A stretch of 64,000 nucleotides of DNA from Blasia pusilla (lineage: Eukaryota; Marchantiophyta; Marchantiopsida; Blasiales). The stretch spans positions 5,146,001 to 5,210,000 of the forward strand of contig CM114272.1 of NCBI GenBank assembly GCA_050084515.1, in the 5' to 3' direction. A program made the position numbers and the translations under genes. Below the pieces are notes generated by a model that did not search any database, was not told the DNA's origin, and saw only the letters and a list, made by a program, of their open reading frames with translations. Positions within the stretch are counted from its first letter, which is position 1, and the number at the start of each line of letters is the position of its first letter. Shown piece by piece: positions 10,304-21,789 of the stretch.

Positions 10304-10397
10304 TATTTATACGAATTCATCTCATGCAACCACAAGGGACAAGCAGATTAAGCGCGTGTAGCCTGTCAGATGATAACCGAAAGAAATGGCGCGTGAG
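10304..10397 (-). promoter_or_regulatory. DIR1 promoter: TATA box and upstream GGCGCGTGAG motif
   Basis: The minus strand has TATAAATA (10304-10311) about 80 bp upstream of the leader-intron donor. About 65 bp further upstream, 10375-10397 reads AACCGAAAGAAATGGCGCGT then GAG. A near-identical block occurs upstream of the DIR3 remnant (36847-36869) and, inverted, at 35152-35172. Confidence 0.65.
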
Positions 10398-10399
10398 AT

Positions 10400-11533
10400 T
10401 CTAATGATTGGTGTCCCTGCTATCTTGTGAGGCACATACACAAGTACGCCATGTATGGGACCGAGATTCAGGCTTTCCATAATTGCATAAAAGTGTGTAT
10501 TTGGTGGGAGGAATTTGAGGGTTTGGTTTCATCATAAAAAACATGAAATATTGAAATATTTATTTCTTACAAATTTTATCGGCTCGAAACGAGGTGAGGA
10601 AGAGGAGAGAGGAAATTACTTTCAAGGGAAAGAATGTTTTTTTTAAAAAGAGTTTTCTATGATTTGAAAGAGATGTTTTTTTCAAAAAGAGTTTCCTACT
10701 ATTAGAAGAGAGTTTATGTTGGGTTGAAGACATGAAATTTTGTATGTGAATTTTTTTGCACTTTTTTCCCAGTTATTAAGCAGTCCCATAGTTTTTTTTT
10801 CCTCATCCATATTTTGGCAACCCATGTGAGTCCCACGAGTTGCAAATTGCACCCTATCATTTACCCTAGTCAAAATAGAGTTGAAGCTGAAGGTTATGGA
10901 AAAATGAAAGTACAATCTAAAACCTCATTTTACATCCTCAAATTGGTTTGTTTAAAATATTTCGCACTTCTTTGAGGGAAAGAATTGGTTGGTGGACTCC
11001 TACCTCCGACTCTTTTAAAACTATAAGCAACACATAGTACATGTGCTTCCAAGGGAAATACCTTTTGCCACTTGTCTCTTTTTGGACAAAGTCATCACAT
11101 GAACTTGTGGGAAAGCAACAGATGTGCACCACATACATCCCTATGACACTTGAATTTACAGTGTTGTTCCTGACCCAATGCATCCTTCCTATTCCATTTC
11201 CATTGTGGATATCTTTTGTGGCGATGATCTCCATTTTTGCCTCTCGAGCTGATGCAATTCGCTTTGCTCTCTCCACCGTTGGCCTACACATTCTGTTTCT
11301 CTTCACCCCATATCTAGACTAAAACAGAAATAGTGGATTGAGATCATCCACCTTCTCCAAGTACATGTTGACGTCAATCTTGGGTTGAATACGAAATGCA
11401 AAGATCTCTGTAATGCGAACATGCTCCGAACGTCCTCCGTCTATGAGTCTGAAACAGACACTTGTAAGATTGTCCACTTCGTCTTGACTGCAATTCGTAC
11501 CTACGGCGATGGGCCAAATCGTGGGGGTATTCC
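10400..11533. other. Intergenic, nothing recognised
   Basis: AT-rich sequence with poly-T and poly-A runs and short open frames on both strands (for example 10938-11306 minus and 11041-11322 plus, which are each other's shadows). No domain or paralogue is seen in the window. Confidence 0.5.
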
Positions 11534-11538
11534 CTAAA
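11534..11538. repeat. Target site duplication CTAAA, left
   Basis: CTAAA directly precedes the partial LTR at 11539 and recurs immediately after the outer LTR at 20363-20367. This is the 5-bp duplication expected from a Ty3/gypsy integrase. Confidence 0.85.
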
Positions 11539-11713
11539 TGTCCCGCCCCTATTCTCCTTGAACGTCAATCTTTAGTGTTGCGGAAGCGTGCGTTCAGTAG
11601 GTCACGAACTCATCGCCGATCTGCACCCAAACACGCACTCTCGTTAGTCAGGTTTGGCCAACCGGCGTTCCAACCCACCGAGTCCTAAACTCGGCGTCTC
11701 ATCAAGCTCAACC
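11539..11713 (-). repeat. Partial LTR (175 bp) of the chromovirus
   Basis: This matches 19355-19531, the U5 end of the full LTR, starting TGTCCCGCCCC on the plus strand against TGTCGCGCCCC. At 11713/11717 it joins directly to protease-proximal gag sequence homologous to 18059, which is a deletion junction. Confidence 0.88.
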
Positions 11714-11716
11714 AAA

Positions 11717-12865
11717 TTAGGTACACCAAATTGTGCGTCCTCTTGGTGACTTGAAGGGACGTCTCGATATCGCCCGCCAACAGATGCTTAGCAGCAAACG
11801 CAATCATACTCCCATTACTAACCTTCGGTTTCGAACACCCTTTCGACAGGTGCCCCGGTTCGCCACAGTTGTAGCATACGACCTTGCCGTTCCCTATCTT
11901 TGAGTGTTGTCCTCCTTTCGGCTTCGCATGAAGTTCCACTCGTTTTGCTGCCGGGGCAGACGACTCTCCTGGTTCGTGTTGGCCCCCACTCCAGCCTCTT
12001 TTGAACGCCTCCTTATTTTTCAACTTCTTCAAAAAAACTTTTGACTCGAAGGGTTTCTGGGTTTGGACCTCATCGTCCCCAATCCGCTCCGCTAGCTTCA
12101 GAAGGTCCGCGCAGGTCTCTGGCAACGTCGGCATTCGGTAAAGGGCCTTCTCAGCGCTCGGCTTGAGTCCACTAATGAAGATAGCCTTCTTTGCGTGCTC
12201 ATCCATCTTCGGACTAGAAGTCAGTTTTGCACTAAACTCCCTCACATACGCGCTTAAGGAACCACTCTGCCGCATCCGCACGCATTCCACCGTGTCACGC
12301 AACCCTTGGTACTCCGGAGTGAACCGATCCCCAATCAACTCCTCCCAACTCAGAGGTGACTCACCGCCCAGATATTCCTCTCGTTGAGCGGTCCACCATT
12401 GTAGAGCATGATCCTTCAGGAAAGTAACGGCTACCGTCACCTTGTCTTGCTCAGCAGCCTTCTGCGCCTCAAAGTACAGTTCCAGTTCCGTAAGGAAATC
12501 CTTCACTTTCCGCGAGCGCCCCACTCCAGTGAATGGCGTGGGTAGGTTAAATCTTGCGAGCTTTTTCCACTTTTCGGGTTTCGAGTGGCCTCTAACTCGG
12601 CAATCCGCTTGCTTTGCTGGGACATCTGCTCCACCAACACCTTCAACAAGTCCAACGTCTGGCTCGACTCCGTCCTTTCCCCTGAGTTTGGGCCCATTGG
12701 CCCCGCGGAAGGAGTCGCCACTGGGACGTCCTCACAACTGGCGTTCAGCTCTTCAGGAGTCTCCGACTCCTCTATAGCTTCATGGTCCGGCATTGGTTCC
12801 TCTCTCGGTTCACGCCGCTTGATTCGGCGCTTCTTGGGTTGTTCTCCCTTGATTGCCATCTCCAA
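11717..12865 (-). pseudogene. Second gag copy of the chromovirus
   Basis: This aligns with 18059-19205 of the complete unit. It has the basic N-terminus (KKRRIKRREPREEP), the gypsy gag helix region (AVTFLKDHALQWWTAQREEY) and an intact CCHC knuckle CYNCGEPGHLSKGC near 11850. The complete unit has Tyr in place of the second Cys there. The copy is split by a frameshift near 12520, and its 3' end is lost at the deletion junction, so no protease follows. It is a non-functional fragment held between the middle LTR and the partial LTR. Confidence 0.88.
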
Positions 12866-12994
12866 GCCAACTCACTCAGATCTCCTCCTCGTTTCTTGCG
12901 TCCCTCCTCGAGGGTCCAAGTCTAGCCGCTACCTTGAAATTTCCCAAGCGTTCGGCTGATCCCACGACCCCAAGTTCTCGCTCACCAAGAATAA

Positions 12995-13006
12995 GCTCTG
13001 ATACCA
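12995..13006 (-). other. Primer binding site, second unit
   Basis: The minus strand reads TGGTATCAGAGC, the classic plant gypsy PBS complementary to the 3' end of initiator tRNA-Met. It lies 2 bp inside the LTR edge. Confidence 0.85.
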
Positions 13007-13008
13007 CT

Positions 13009-14005
13009 TGTCGCGCCCTACTCTCCTTGAACGTCAATCTTTAGTGTTGCGGAAGCGTGTCGTTGAGGGTCACTTAACTCGTCGCCGATCTGCACCCAAA
13101 CACGCACTCTCGTTAGTCGGGTTTGGCCAACCGGCTTTCCAACCTGCCGAGTCCTAAACTCGGCGTCTCATCAAACTCAACCTTCCTTAGTTCCTAGCTC
13201 CCAACACATGGCAAGTCCTTCAAGACTTGGAACAGACTTCCTGGTTAGTCCACGGATCTGAAATGGCACTTGCACGCCTAGCGATCCCAACTGTTCAACG
13301 GTCCTCGTGTGAGTTCCGAACCGAGACCCAAGTAATTGAGTCGCAGCGTGAAATCCAAAAGGGATGTTTAAAATCGCCTCAATGGACTTGGTGCAGGTTT
13401 TCCAACCCAACGCCCAAACTCGCGTTCCGTTCCATGCCCTTGAGCGCCTGGCGCCCAAAGTGGGGTTTGGGTTCCAAGCACTCTCGGAGACCTTCCCCCT
13501 TACTAGTACTTCTGGGGTTCTCCAATAACCCCTCCCCTTTGGGAGAAGAGGTTCGGGCCCTTCATTGTGGCCCTCAACCCGACTCCACTTACAGTCGTTT
13601 GCGGGTCGTATCTCGGCCGCTGCTTATGCGTTTGCAGCGATCTTTGGTGTGTTTAAACCGGCTCTTCATAAGCTTTCCAACGCACTCTTATTTGCTCCAA
13701 ACGCATCTTGGCGCTAAAAGTTATGGTCATAAATACAGTCGGAAACTCTCAAACGCAAGTGGCGTTCCAAATCCGGATCTTTCCTTTGGCAACCCGCTTC
13801 CTAGACTCGACTTCTTTCAAGTCTCATTCCGCGTTTGGTCCAGGTTTCTGAGTCGCGACCATCATATTTGAAACGCGACTTCTCGCTCGCGTCTCGTCTC
13901 TTGTCTCCTCTTTGAGACAACTCCAACGCGCAAACCATCTTAGCGTGAGCCCGCTAATGTTCCGATGTTCCGCTTGGCACTTGTTTGGTCAGGAGGGTCG
14001 CGACA
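13009..14005 (-). repeat. Middle LTR of the chromovirus
   Basis: A full LTR of about 997 bp, TG...CA on both strands (minus strand starts TGTCGCGACCC), nearly identical to 19355-20362. It serves as the 3' LTR of the complete unit and the 5' LTR of the second gag copy. Confidence 0.92.
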
Positions 14006-14695
14006 CTCACCCCTCTTTTAGAGGTTGATGCCCTCATCAACGCAAACCTTTATTATGTCAAGTCTCCTGGGCAGCCTACCCCTTGACATTGAATTGCGTT
14101 CTGGTGGCTAACCCGCAATTCCTCTTAGTCTTTAGTTGTCGCTTTGCCCCACTTAGAAATATTAGCCTCTCATCTTCGATAAGCGTGGACTAGTTCCAAG
14201 GAACTAACCTATCAAATAAGCTAACTAAGTGTGCAACCTTAGACTCTTTCGACTCATTACTGTAAACATCACACCTGTTTACCTGGTCCACAAATCGTAC
14301 TACTATTGGGTCGCTCTGGTATTCGACTTAGTTTAGGGTCACTAAGTTTACTTATGTGGCCACAAGTAAGATCACCCCAAGCCCCAAGACAGACTTCATC
14401 GCCTCGCCGACGCTAGGGAGCCCGAGTGTAATCCAACACAAGGTCCTGTTCTAGGTGCTTATCCACATACGAGCTCTCACCTCAAATACTCCTTGTATGT
14501 CCTCTTGTCGTACATTCTAAGTCTATGATGAACGACTCATAGCCATGCACTACCACATACAAATTGCAATCAACACTCGTATCGAGTCTCCAAATCCATA
14601 CACTCCTTTATTGCAACACTAGCATATTCTAGTTACAACGGCCTTCGGCCCAAGATTCCACTGATTACAAGTCATGTCTCTAGCTTCTCCTCGTA
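14006..14695 (-). other. Polypurine tract and 3' untranslated internal region
   Basis: Minus-strand CCTCTAAAAGAGGGGTGAG (14006-14024) abuts the LTR and is the plus-strand primer. The rest, up to the chromodomain frame, has no open frame and no recognised motif. Confidence 0.75.
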
Positions 14696-15880
14696 CTAAC
14701 GTATGTGCTTCGCTTGTGTTCGCTTGAAGTCACGCAACAATTCTTGCGCGTGTTCCAAATCCGCCTCCGCAATCCAAGTCGCCTCCTTCACATGGTAGCC
14801 CTTCCATTTTACCAAGTATTCATACTTGTTGGCCCGACGCTCGAACGTAAGATGGTCTCCACTCGAACTCCGGCTCCTCATTTACGATGACCGGGTGCGG
14901 TCTCACCACTGTCTCCGCTAAAACGTCCATTATCTTGAAGGTATTTCTTCAACAATGACACATGAAAGGTCGGGTGAATCTTGAACTCGTCCGGCAGACC
15001 TCAACGTATACACATCCTCAAACGGGTTTGTCACAATCACATACGGTCCAAAGATACTTGGCGGGATACCTTCATGAGACAACTCTTTCGGAAGAGTGAG
15101 ATTCTTCACACTCAACCACACTTGTTCTCCAACTTGGAATCGTACTTGGCGCCGACTCTTGTTAGCATGCTTAACGTACCTCATTTGAGCCTTTGCAAGA
15201 CTTAGCCTCGCGCTCTCTTTCGTTCTCGCATCTCTACCAACAAACTTTTGCCGCCGCTTGTCGTGTTCGTGCCAATGTAGTACCCTTCGAAAGGGCTAGA
15301 TCAAGAGGCCCTTCTCGGCTCTCGTCCATTTGCCAGGAGAAACGGAGATTCTCCTGTTGCGAGAATGCTTGGTCGAGTTGTAGCAAAGATATTCCGCCAT
15401 GCTCACCACCGACCCAATCGCGTTGATCGGCACCGACATAATTCCTCAAATCTTGATTCACGATAGAGTTTACCTTTTCGTCATCCATCCGTGTGGGTGG
15501 AAAGCCGTCATCGAAACTCAGCTTGGTCTTAAACCTTCGAACAAGTGCTTCCGAAAGCACTAGTAAACTTTGGATCCCGATCTGAAACAATGCTCCTCGG
15601 CAAACCATGAGCACGCCACCAGCTATCGAGGAATAGTTGCTTGCCGTCGATACGCCGTTTGGAATCCACCGTAGGCACGAATCTCGCCAACTTGCTAAAC
15701 CGATCAACAATCACAAGTATAGCGTTGTATCCCCAGATTCGAAGACTCGTGATGAAATCCATACTCACACTTTGCAAGGGTCCTTCGGGATCGGCAAGGG
15801 ATGCAGCAAGCCTTGTTTCTTATCATAAGAGACTCTATTCGCTGGCGGTGTCACACAGGTCTTCACATATTGAGCAACAT
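14696..15880 (-). pseudogene. Chromovirus integrase with C-terminal chromodomain
   Basis: The DDE core lies at 15529-15777, with SMDF as the first Asp region and SDRDPKF as the second. The C-terminal part has VWLSVKNL (about 15100). A chromodomain ends the polyprotein: YLVKWKGYHVKEATW followed by EADLEHAQELL (about 14720-14830). The aromatic Tyr and Trp-x-Lys-Trp positions match histone-methyl-lysine-binding chromodomains, which steer chromovirus integration into heterochromatin. The sequence is in four frames (14696-14881, 14930-15184, 15234-15710, 15529-15777), so it is broken. Confidence 0.88.
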
Positions 15881-15886
15881 CCTCCT

Positions 15887-17828
15887 TCATGTTGGGCCAA
15901 AAGAACCGCCGACAAAACAACTAGCGAGATTTCTCTCCTTTATGTCTGCGCCAAGGGTCCGTCGTGACATTCCTAACACCTTGGTCCGCATTTCGCCTTG
16001 CCCTACATAGATCCTACTCTGTTTGAACCTTAGTAAACCGTGCCTCAAACTTATGTTGGCCACCTTCTCACCTTGCTTCAACTTCCTCAGGTATTCCCTT
16101 GCTTGAGCATCCTTCATATATCCTTCACGAATCCTTCTCTCCAGATCTGTTTCCTTAGGGAACATTGCTCTCAAGACCTGTGTCGTCGATGGCATGTGTT
16201 CCTCCTTGCGACTTAACGCATCTGGAATCACATTATCTTTACCTGGCTTGTGGATCAACTCTACATCCATCAGCGCCAAGGTATCATGCCACCGCAGTTG
16301 TTTCGGTGTCACTCGATCCTGGGTCTCAAAATACTTGAGTGATATATTATCGGTGAATACTCGAGTCTTGTGGAGCCCTAGATAATGCCGCCACTTCCTC
16401 AAGCAATGTACCACCGCGAACAACTCTTTCTCGTGAGTAGGCCATCTCCTTTCAGTGTCGCTAAGCTTCTTGCTCTCATATGCCACCGGTCTCCCTTCTT
16501 GCACCAACATTCCTGCAACCACGAAATCACTAGCATCGGTATGCACTTCGAACGGTTTGTCAAACTCCGGAAGCTTTAACACTGGTTCCTGCAATAGAAT
16601 CTGCTTCACTCGGTTGAATGCCTCATTAACTTCCTGGGTCCAAGTCGTGTTGGCAAACTTTGCCGTCCAATCCGTGAGAGGTCTCACAATTCCCGAAAAG
16701 TTTTTCACATAAGTACGATAAAATTGCACCGCACCTATGAACCTCCTCATCCCCTTTACAGTGGATCGGGGTTCCCACTCGGAAATTGCCTTTACCTTTT
16801 CCATGTTTGGACGACGCCATCTGATCGACCACGTGACCCAAGAATTTGATCTTACTCAAACCAAATTCGCTCTTCTCTACATTCGCATACTGACTGATTT
16901 GCCCTTAGCTTAGACAAGACCGCTCTCACATGTCTAACGTGCTCCTCTAGTGACTTCGAATAGATAAGTATATCATCGATATAGATGATAACATACTCAT
17001 CCATTTCCTTGTGAAAAATGGAGTTCATCAATGTGGTGAACGTCGGAGGCGCGTTACATAGACCGAAAGGCATCACTACAAACTCAAAGGAACCAGATCT
17101 CGCCCCGCACGCAGATCTTCTCCACATCCGCCTCGGCAATCCGAATCTGGTAATATCCCGACTTCAAGTCAATCCTACTGAAATATCTCGCTTTGCCCGA
17201 CCTATCAAAGAGATTATCTATCCTTGGAAGAGGATAATTGTTCGAACCGTCACTTTGTTGGTGCACGGTAATCAACACACAACCTCATCTTTCCATCCTT
17301 CTTCTTTACAAAGAGAACAGTGCTCCATAAGGTGACTTGCTAGTCCTAATGTAACCCTTTTCCAAGAGCTCACTTAATCGCTTTTTCAACTCAAGCGGTT
17401 CCTCCCGATTCAACCTATATGGTGCTTTTGAAGGCGGTTGGGAACCGGGTATGATCTCTATCTTATGATCTACGGCTCTATGCGGCGGCAATTCAGTCGG
17501 AAGCTCATTTGTCAAGACATCCTCAAACTCTTGGACCACTTCCTGGAGTGGTTCTGGGATTCCCCCTTGAGGCGTCCGATCTCTGCAGATATCGCTTGTA
17601 GCCTCCTCCACTTGTCTCATCAAGCGAGAGAAATCCATCCTTCAACTCAATCATGCTCCTCCTTGTGATCGAGTTCACCAACTCCATCTTCGCTGGAACC
17701 TCACGGACCAACCGCACATGTAACCGTTTGCCTTTTAGCAAGACGCTCAACCTCAATGGTTGGCGTCTTAACTCCACCTCATACGCATCTAGGAATGTAT
17801 TCCCCAAAACTCCGTCAATGCCGTCCAT
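15887..17828 (-). pseudogene. Chromovirus reverse transcriptase and RNase H
   Basis: RT fragments run from 17638 to about 16850: DHKIEIIPG and YRLNREEPLELKKRL, a segment with SRIDLKSGYYQIRI, and FGLCNAPPTFTTLMNSIF followed by YIIYIDD-type catalytic residues (V-I-I-Y-I-D-D-I, about 16970-16990). RNase H follows within 15887-16804: VHTDASDFVVAGML, YESKKLSDTERRWPTHEKE, VFTDNISLKYF. The zinc-binding start of integrase lies near the end of that frame. 17523-17828 is a protease-RT linker (DGIDGVLGNTFLDAYEVEL) in frame with the upstream gag-protease after a TAA at 17829-17831. At least three frameshifts are visible. Confidence 0.9.
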
Positions 17829-19205
17829 TTAGCATACAGTGAAATTCTCCTTCAACTCGAATACCCCGCATCCTACTGTCAAACCCAAGACCAAATCAGA
17901 AGTCCGATGAGACTTGCCTCCTGCAAATCCCACTCGAATGGGCTCGTCCGCCTTAGAGGTAGACAGCCCCAGTTCCTTCACGATTCTCGGGCTTAGGAAG
18001 GAGTGCGAAGCACCTGTATCCACGAGCAACAACACATCGCGATCAGCAATCTTGGATCTTAGGTACACCAAATTGTGCGTCCTCTTGGTGACTTGAAGGG
18101 ACGTCTCGATATCGCCCGCCAACAGATGCTTAGCAGCAAACGCAATCATACTCCCATTACTAACCTTCGGTTTCGAACACCCTTTCGACAGGTGCCCCGG
18201 TTCGCCATAGTTGTAGCATACGACCTTGCCGTTCCCTATCTTTGAGTGTTGTCCTCCTTTCGGCTTCGCATGAAGTTCCACTCGTTTTTTTTGCCAGGCG
18301 AGCGACTCTCCTGGTTCGTGTTGGCCCCCACTCCAGCCTCTTTTGAACGCCTCCTTATTTTTCAACTTCTTCAAAAAAACTTTTGACTCGAAGGGTTTCT
18401 GGGTTTGGACCTCATCGTCCCCAATCCGCTCCGCTAGCTTCAGAAGGTCCGCGTGAGGTCTCTCGGCAACGCGTCGGCATTCGGTAAAGGGCCTCTCGGC
18501 GCTCGGCTTGAGTCCACTAATGAAGATAGCCTTCTTTGCGTGCTCATCCATCTTCGGACTAGAAGTCAGTTTTGCACTAAACTCCCTCACATACGCGCTT
18601 AAGGAACCACTCTGCCGCATCCGCACGCATTCCACCGTGTCACGCAACCCTTGGTACTCCGGAGTGAACCGATCCCCAATCAACTCCTCCCAACTCAGAG
18701 GTGACTCACCGCCCAGATATTCCTCTCGTTGAGCGGTCCACCATTGTAGAGCATGATCCTTCAGGAAAGTAACGGCTACCGTCACCTTGTCTTGCTCAGC
18801 AGCCTTCTGCGCCTCAAAGTACAGTTCCAGTTCCGTAAGGAAATCCTTCACTTTCCGCGAGCGCCCCACTCCAGTGAATGGCGTGGGTAGGTTCGTCTTG
18901 CAGAGCTTTTTTCCCGCACTCGGGTTTCGAGTGGCCTCTAACTCGGCAATCCGCTTGCTTTGCTGGGACATCTGCTCCACCAACACCTTCAACAAGTCCA
19001 ACGTCTGGCTCGACTCCGTCCTTTCCCCTGAGTTTGGGCCCACTGGCCCCGCGGAAGGAGTCGCCACTGGGACGTCCTCACGACTGGCGTTCAGCTCTTC
19101 AGGAGTCTCCGACTCCTCTATAGCTTCATGGTCCGGCATTGGTTCCTCTCTCGGTTCACGCCGCTTGATTCGGCGCTTCTTGGGTTGTTCTCCCTTGATT
19201 GCCAT
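17829..19205 (-). pseudogene. Chromovirus gag-protease
   Basis: A 458-codon frame starts at the ATG (19203-19205), 136 bp inside the PBS. It contains an acidic and Ser-rich N-region, a coiled-coil-like stretch (LLKVLVEQMSQQSKRIAELEA), the retrotrans_gag core (LQWWTAQREEY, GLRDTVECVRMRQSGSL), a zinc knuckle with one ligand changed (CYNYGEPGHLSKGC, second Cys to Tyr), and a protease with the DTGAS triad (about 18010-18025). The knuckle change is TGT to TAT. Two short out-of-register patches near 18280 and 18460 differ from the second gag copy and look like compensated indels. It ends in TAA at 17829-17831, after which the frame stays open. Confidence 0.88.
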
Positions 19206-19340
19206 CTCCCAGCCAACTCACTCAGATCTCCTCCTCGTTTCTTGCGTCCCTCCTCGAGGGTCCAAGTCTAGCCGCTACCTTGAAATTTCCCAAGCGTCCG
19301 GCTGATCCCACGACCCCAAGTTCTCGCTCACCAAGAATAA

Positions 19341-19352
19341 GCTCTGATACCA
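19341..19352 (-). other. Primer binding site, complete unit
   Basis: Minus-strand TGGTATCAGAGC, complementary to initiator tRNA-Met, next to the outer LTR. Confidence 0.88.
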
Positions 19353-19354
19353 CT

Positions 19355-20362
19355 TGTCGCGCCCCTACTCTCCTTGAACGTCAATCTTTAGTGTTGCGGA
19401 AGCGTGCGTTCAGTAGGTCACGAACTCGTCGCCGATCTGCACCCAAACACGCACTCTCGTTAGTCGGGTTTGGCCAACCGGCGTTCCAACCTGCCGAGTC
19501 CTAAACTCGGCGTCTCATCAAGCTCAACCTTCCTTAGTTCCTAGCTCCCAACACATGGCAAGTCCTTCAAGACTTGGAACAGACTTCCTGGTTAGTCCAC
19601 GGATCTGAAATGGCACTTGCACGCCTAGCGATCCCAACTGTTCAACGGTCCTCGTGTGAGTTCCGAACCGAGACCCAAGTAATTGAGTCGCGGCGTGAAA
19701 TCCAAGAGGGATGTCTAAAATCGCGTCAATGGACTTGGTGCAGGTTTTCCAACCCAACGCCCAAACTCGCGTTCCGTTCCATGCCCTTCAGCCGCCCCGC
19801 GGCGCCCAAAGTGGGGTTTGGGTTCCAAGCACTCTCGGAGACCTTCCCCCTTACTAGTACTTCTGGGGTTCTCCAATAACCCCTCCCCTTTGGGAGAAGA
19901 GGTTCGGGCCCTTCATTGTGGCCCTCAACCCGACTCCACTTACTGAGTCGTTTTGCTTATGGTCGTATCTCGGCCGCTGCTTATGCGTTTGCAGCGATCT
20001 TTGGTGTGTTTAAACCGGCTCTTCATAAGCTTTCCAACGCACTCTTATTTGCTCCAAACGCATCTTGGCGCTAAAAGTTATGGTCATAAATACAGTCGGA
20101 AACTCTCAAACGCAAGTGGCGTTCCAAATCCGGATCTTTCCTTTGGCAACCCACTTCCTAGACTCGACTTCTTTCAAGTCTCATTCCGCGTTTGGTCCAG
20201 GTTTCTGAGTCGCGACCATCATATTTGAAACGCGACTTCTCGCTCGCGTCTCGTCTCTTGTCTCCTCTTTGAGACAACTCCAACGCGCAAACCATCTTAG
20301 CGTGAGCCCGCTAATGTTCCGATGTTCCGCTTGGCACTTGTTTGGTCATGAGGGTCGCGACA
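19355..20362 (-). repeat. Outer 5' LTR of the chromovirus
   Basis: 1008 bp, TGTCGCGACCC...CGCGACA on the minus strand. It is followed at 20363-20367 by CTAAA, the right-hand target duplication. It is nearly identical to 13009-14005. Confidence 0.92.
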
Positions 20363-20639
20363 CTAAAGCTCCAATGGCAGCTGGATAAGACTTCCGGAAA
20401 GCGCAATTTTCATTTGGGCAGAAGAAGTACTTTAATTTCTCCCCGGTCCTTGTGAAACGATTAAAGGTTTAGAGTCCCCAGAACCGAGGCACTGGTTGTC
20501 AAGTCCTTGTACAGTTCTTATTTAGGAAAGTGCCGCATGCTCTCCTAATGCCATCAGATCCTGCTCTGCAAGTGGGTCCACGTCCGGGGTTGCTACGAGA
20601 TATATGCCACTGTTTCAAGTTGCAATCCACCTCAATGAC

Positions 20640-21240
20640 CGGAATCCCATATTATTGAACCACCCCAGCAACCGGATGTTGCAAACTTCCAGCAACAGAG
20701 GGATTTTGAAATAAAACATTCACTGATTTTGGAGAAGTTACTCCATCACGAATTTGGGAGCGGTCCGGGGACCCCGAATACCTGGGCGGCGTAATTTCCT
20801 CATCCAAATCAATCACCGGATTCGTTCCTCGATGCTGCCTCTTCACGTGCCTAAAGTCAAGATACTTAACTGGTCTCCACGAGTCTCGCTCGGACTACTC
20901 TACCACCATCTGTATGGGACGTCTTGAAACGTGCCCATAAATATCCCCACCAATGTGTACGTCCTGTTCGAGGGGAGTTCCTGCTACGCACCGATTGAAG
21001 GCTTCCACATAGAGTTTTTCATCACCAGATCTCACAGCCGCCCTGATATAGAGCTCATAGATCAAAGACCCCCTTCCTTTTGTTATGCCTTTTGTGAGGA
21101 AGATATGGGATGCTGTAGAGTGTAGCATTGCTCTTGCCTGGTCTTGTTGGCATGCCTCCACAAGTGAAATTCGTTGGCATGCTTGTGACAACCTCGAGGA
21201 GGAATGAACACTTTATGCTCCACTTGTGTTGGGGCAGAGG
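20640..21240 (-). pseudogene. Probable C-terminal exon of the MULE-like transposase gene
   Basis: One frame runs from about 21191 to 20652 with a single in-frame TAG (20895-20897). It starts ACQRISLVEACQQDQARAM, passes SGDEKLYVEAFNRCVAGTPLEQ and ends in a low-complexity tail (KRQHRGTNPVIDLDEEITPP). No domain is recognised. It lies on the same strand as the transposase body and is separated from it by a gap starting with a GGTGAGT donor-like site near 21789. Treating it as a downstream exon is inference. Confidence 0.4.
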
Positions 21241-21378
21241 GTAATTTCATGAATGTTCAATCCTTGCAATGACGGCAATGTGTGAAGGGAACGAAAATAG
21301 CTCAGAAGTCAAAGAAAAAAGCTACCTGTCAAAACCTGACCGGTTGCAAGGCCGAGGCATCCCATGGACGACTCTATG

Positions 21379-21610
21379 ACCCGTCGGGTCCCGACGTGAT
21401 GCAACACCCATGAACCACCTACTCCAACCCATCTGATTTCGACGGGTTGCAAGAAGCTTTGGCCACTCCAGGCTGGAAGATCCAAGTGCAAGTCATCCGA
21501 AACCCACCCGGGTCGAACTATTTGCACGCCTTGTATACATGCGATTTGCATACTTGTAAACGCGTTGCACCAAACTTCTTGATTCAACTCGTCGGTTTCC
21601 GACTGGTCGC
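21379..21610. repeat. Palindromic repeats, group 1 (3 copies)
   Basis: Three degenerate copies (about 21379-21402, 21425-21450, 21585-21610) of a palindrome whose half-site is GCAACCCGTCGGA, followed by a central base and its reverse complement. They lie in the gap/intron of the transposase gene. Confidence 0.7.
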
Positions 21611-21789
21611 ACACTTAGGCAACCCATCTATTTTTTACGGTTTGCACACTCGGGCAACCTGTCGCATCCCACAAGTTGCTTGGTTTCTTCGGTTTGAAAT
21701 CCCTATAGTTCCCACGCTTCTCAACTTGAGCTGCAACTTTTCAAAAAATTCTCATCGTGAGCTTGACAAGACGAAATAGTGAACTCACC

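Larger units (their letters stand above)
11539..20362 (-). mobile_element. Chromodomain Ty3/gypsy (chromovirus) insertion with three LTRs
   Basis: Read on the minus strand the order is: full LTR (20362-19355), primer binding site, gag-protease, RT, RNase H, integrase, chromodomain, polypurine tract, full LTR (14005-13009), second primer binding site, second gag copy, partial LTR (11713-11539). CTAAA target duplications flank the whole, so it is one insertion locus. The two gag copies and the LTRs are nearly identical, suggesting a young event. The second unit has lost everything from within protease to most of its 3' LTR. The internal region contains frameshifts in RT and integrase. It is a different lineage from copies A-C: it has no methyltransferase and carries a chromodomain in place of the PHD finger. 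Confidence 0.92.

Noticed and set aside
11041-11322. Hydrophobic plus-strand open frame resembling a membrane protein
   Set aside because: It overlaps an equally long minus-strand frame, has no promoter or homologue here, and its composition is what AT-rich intergenic DNA gives.
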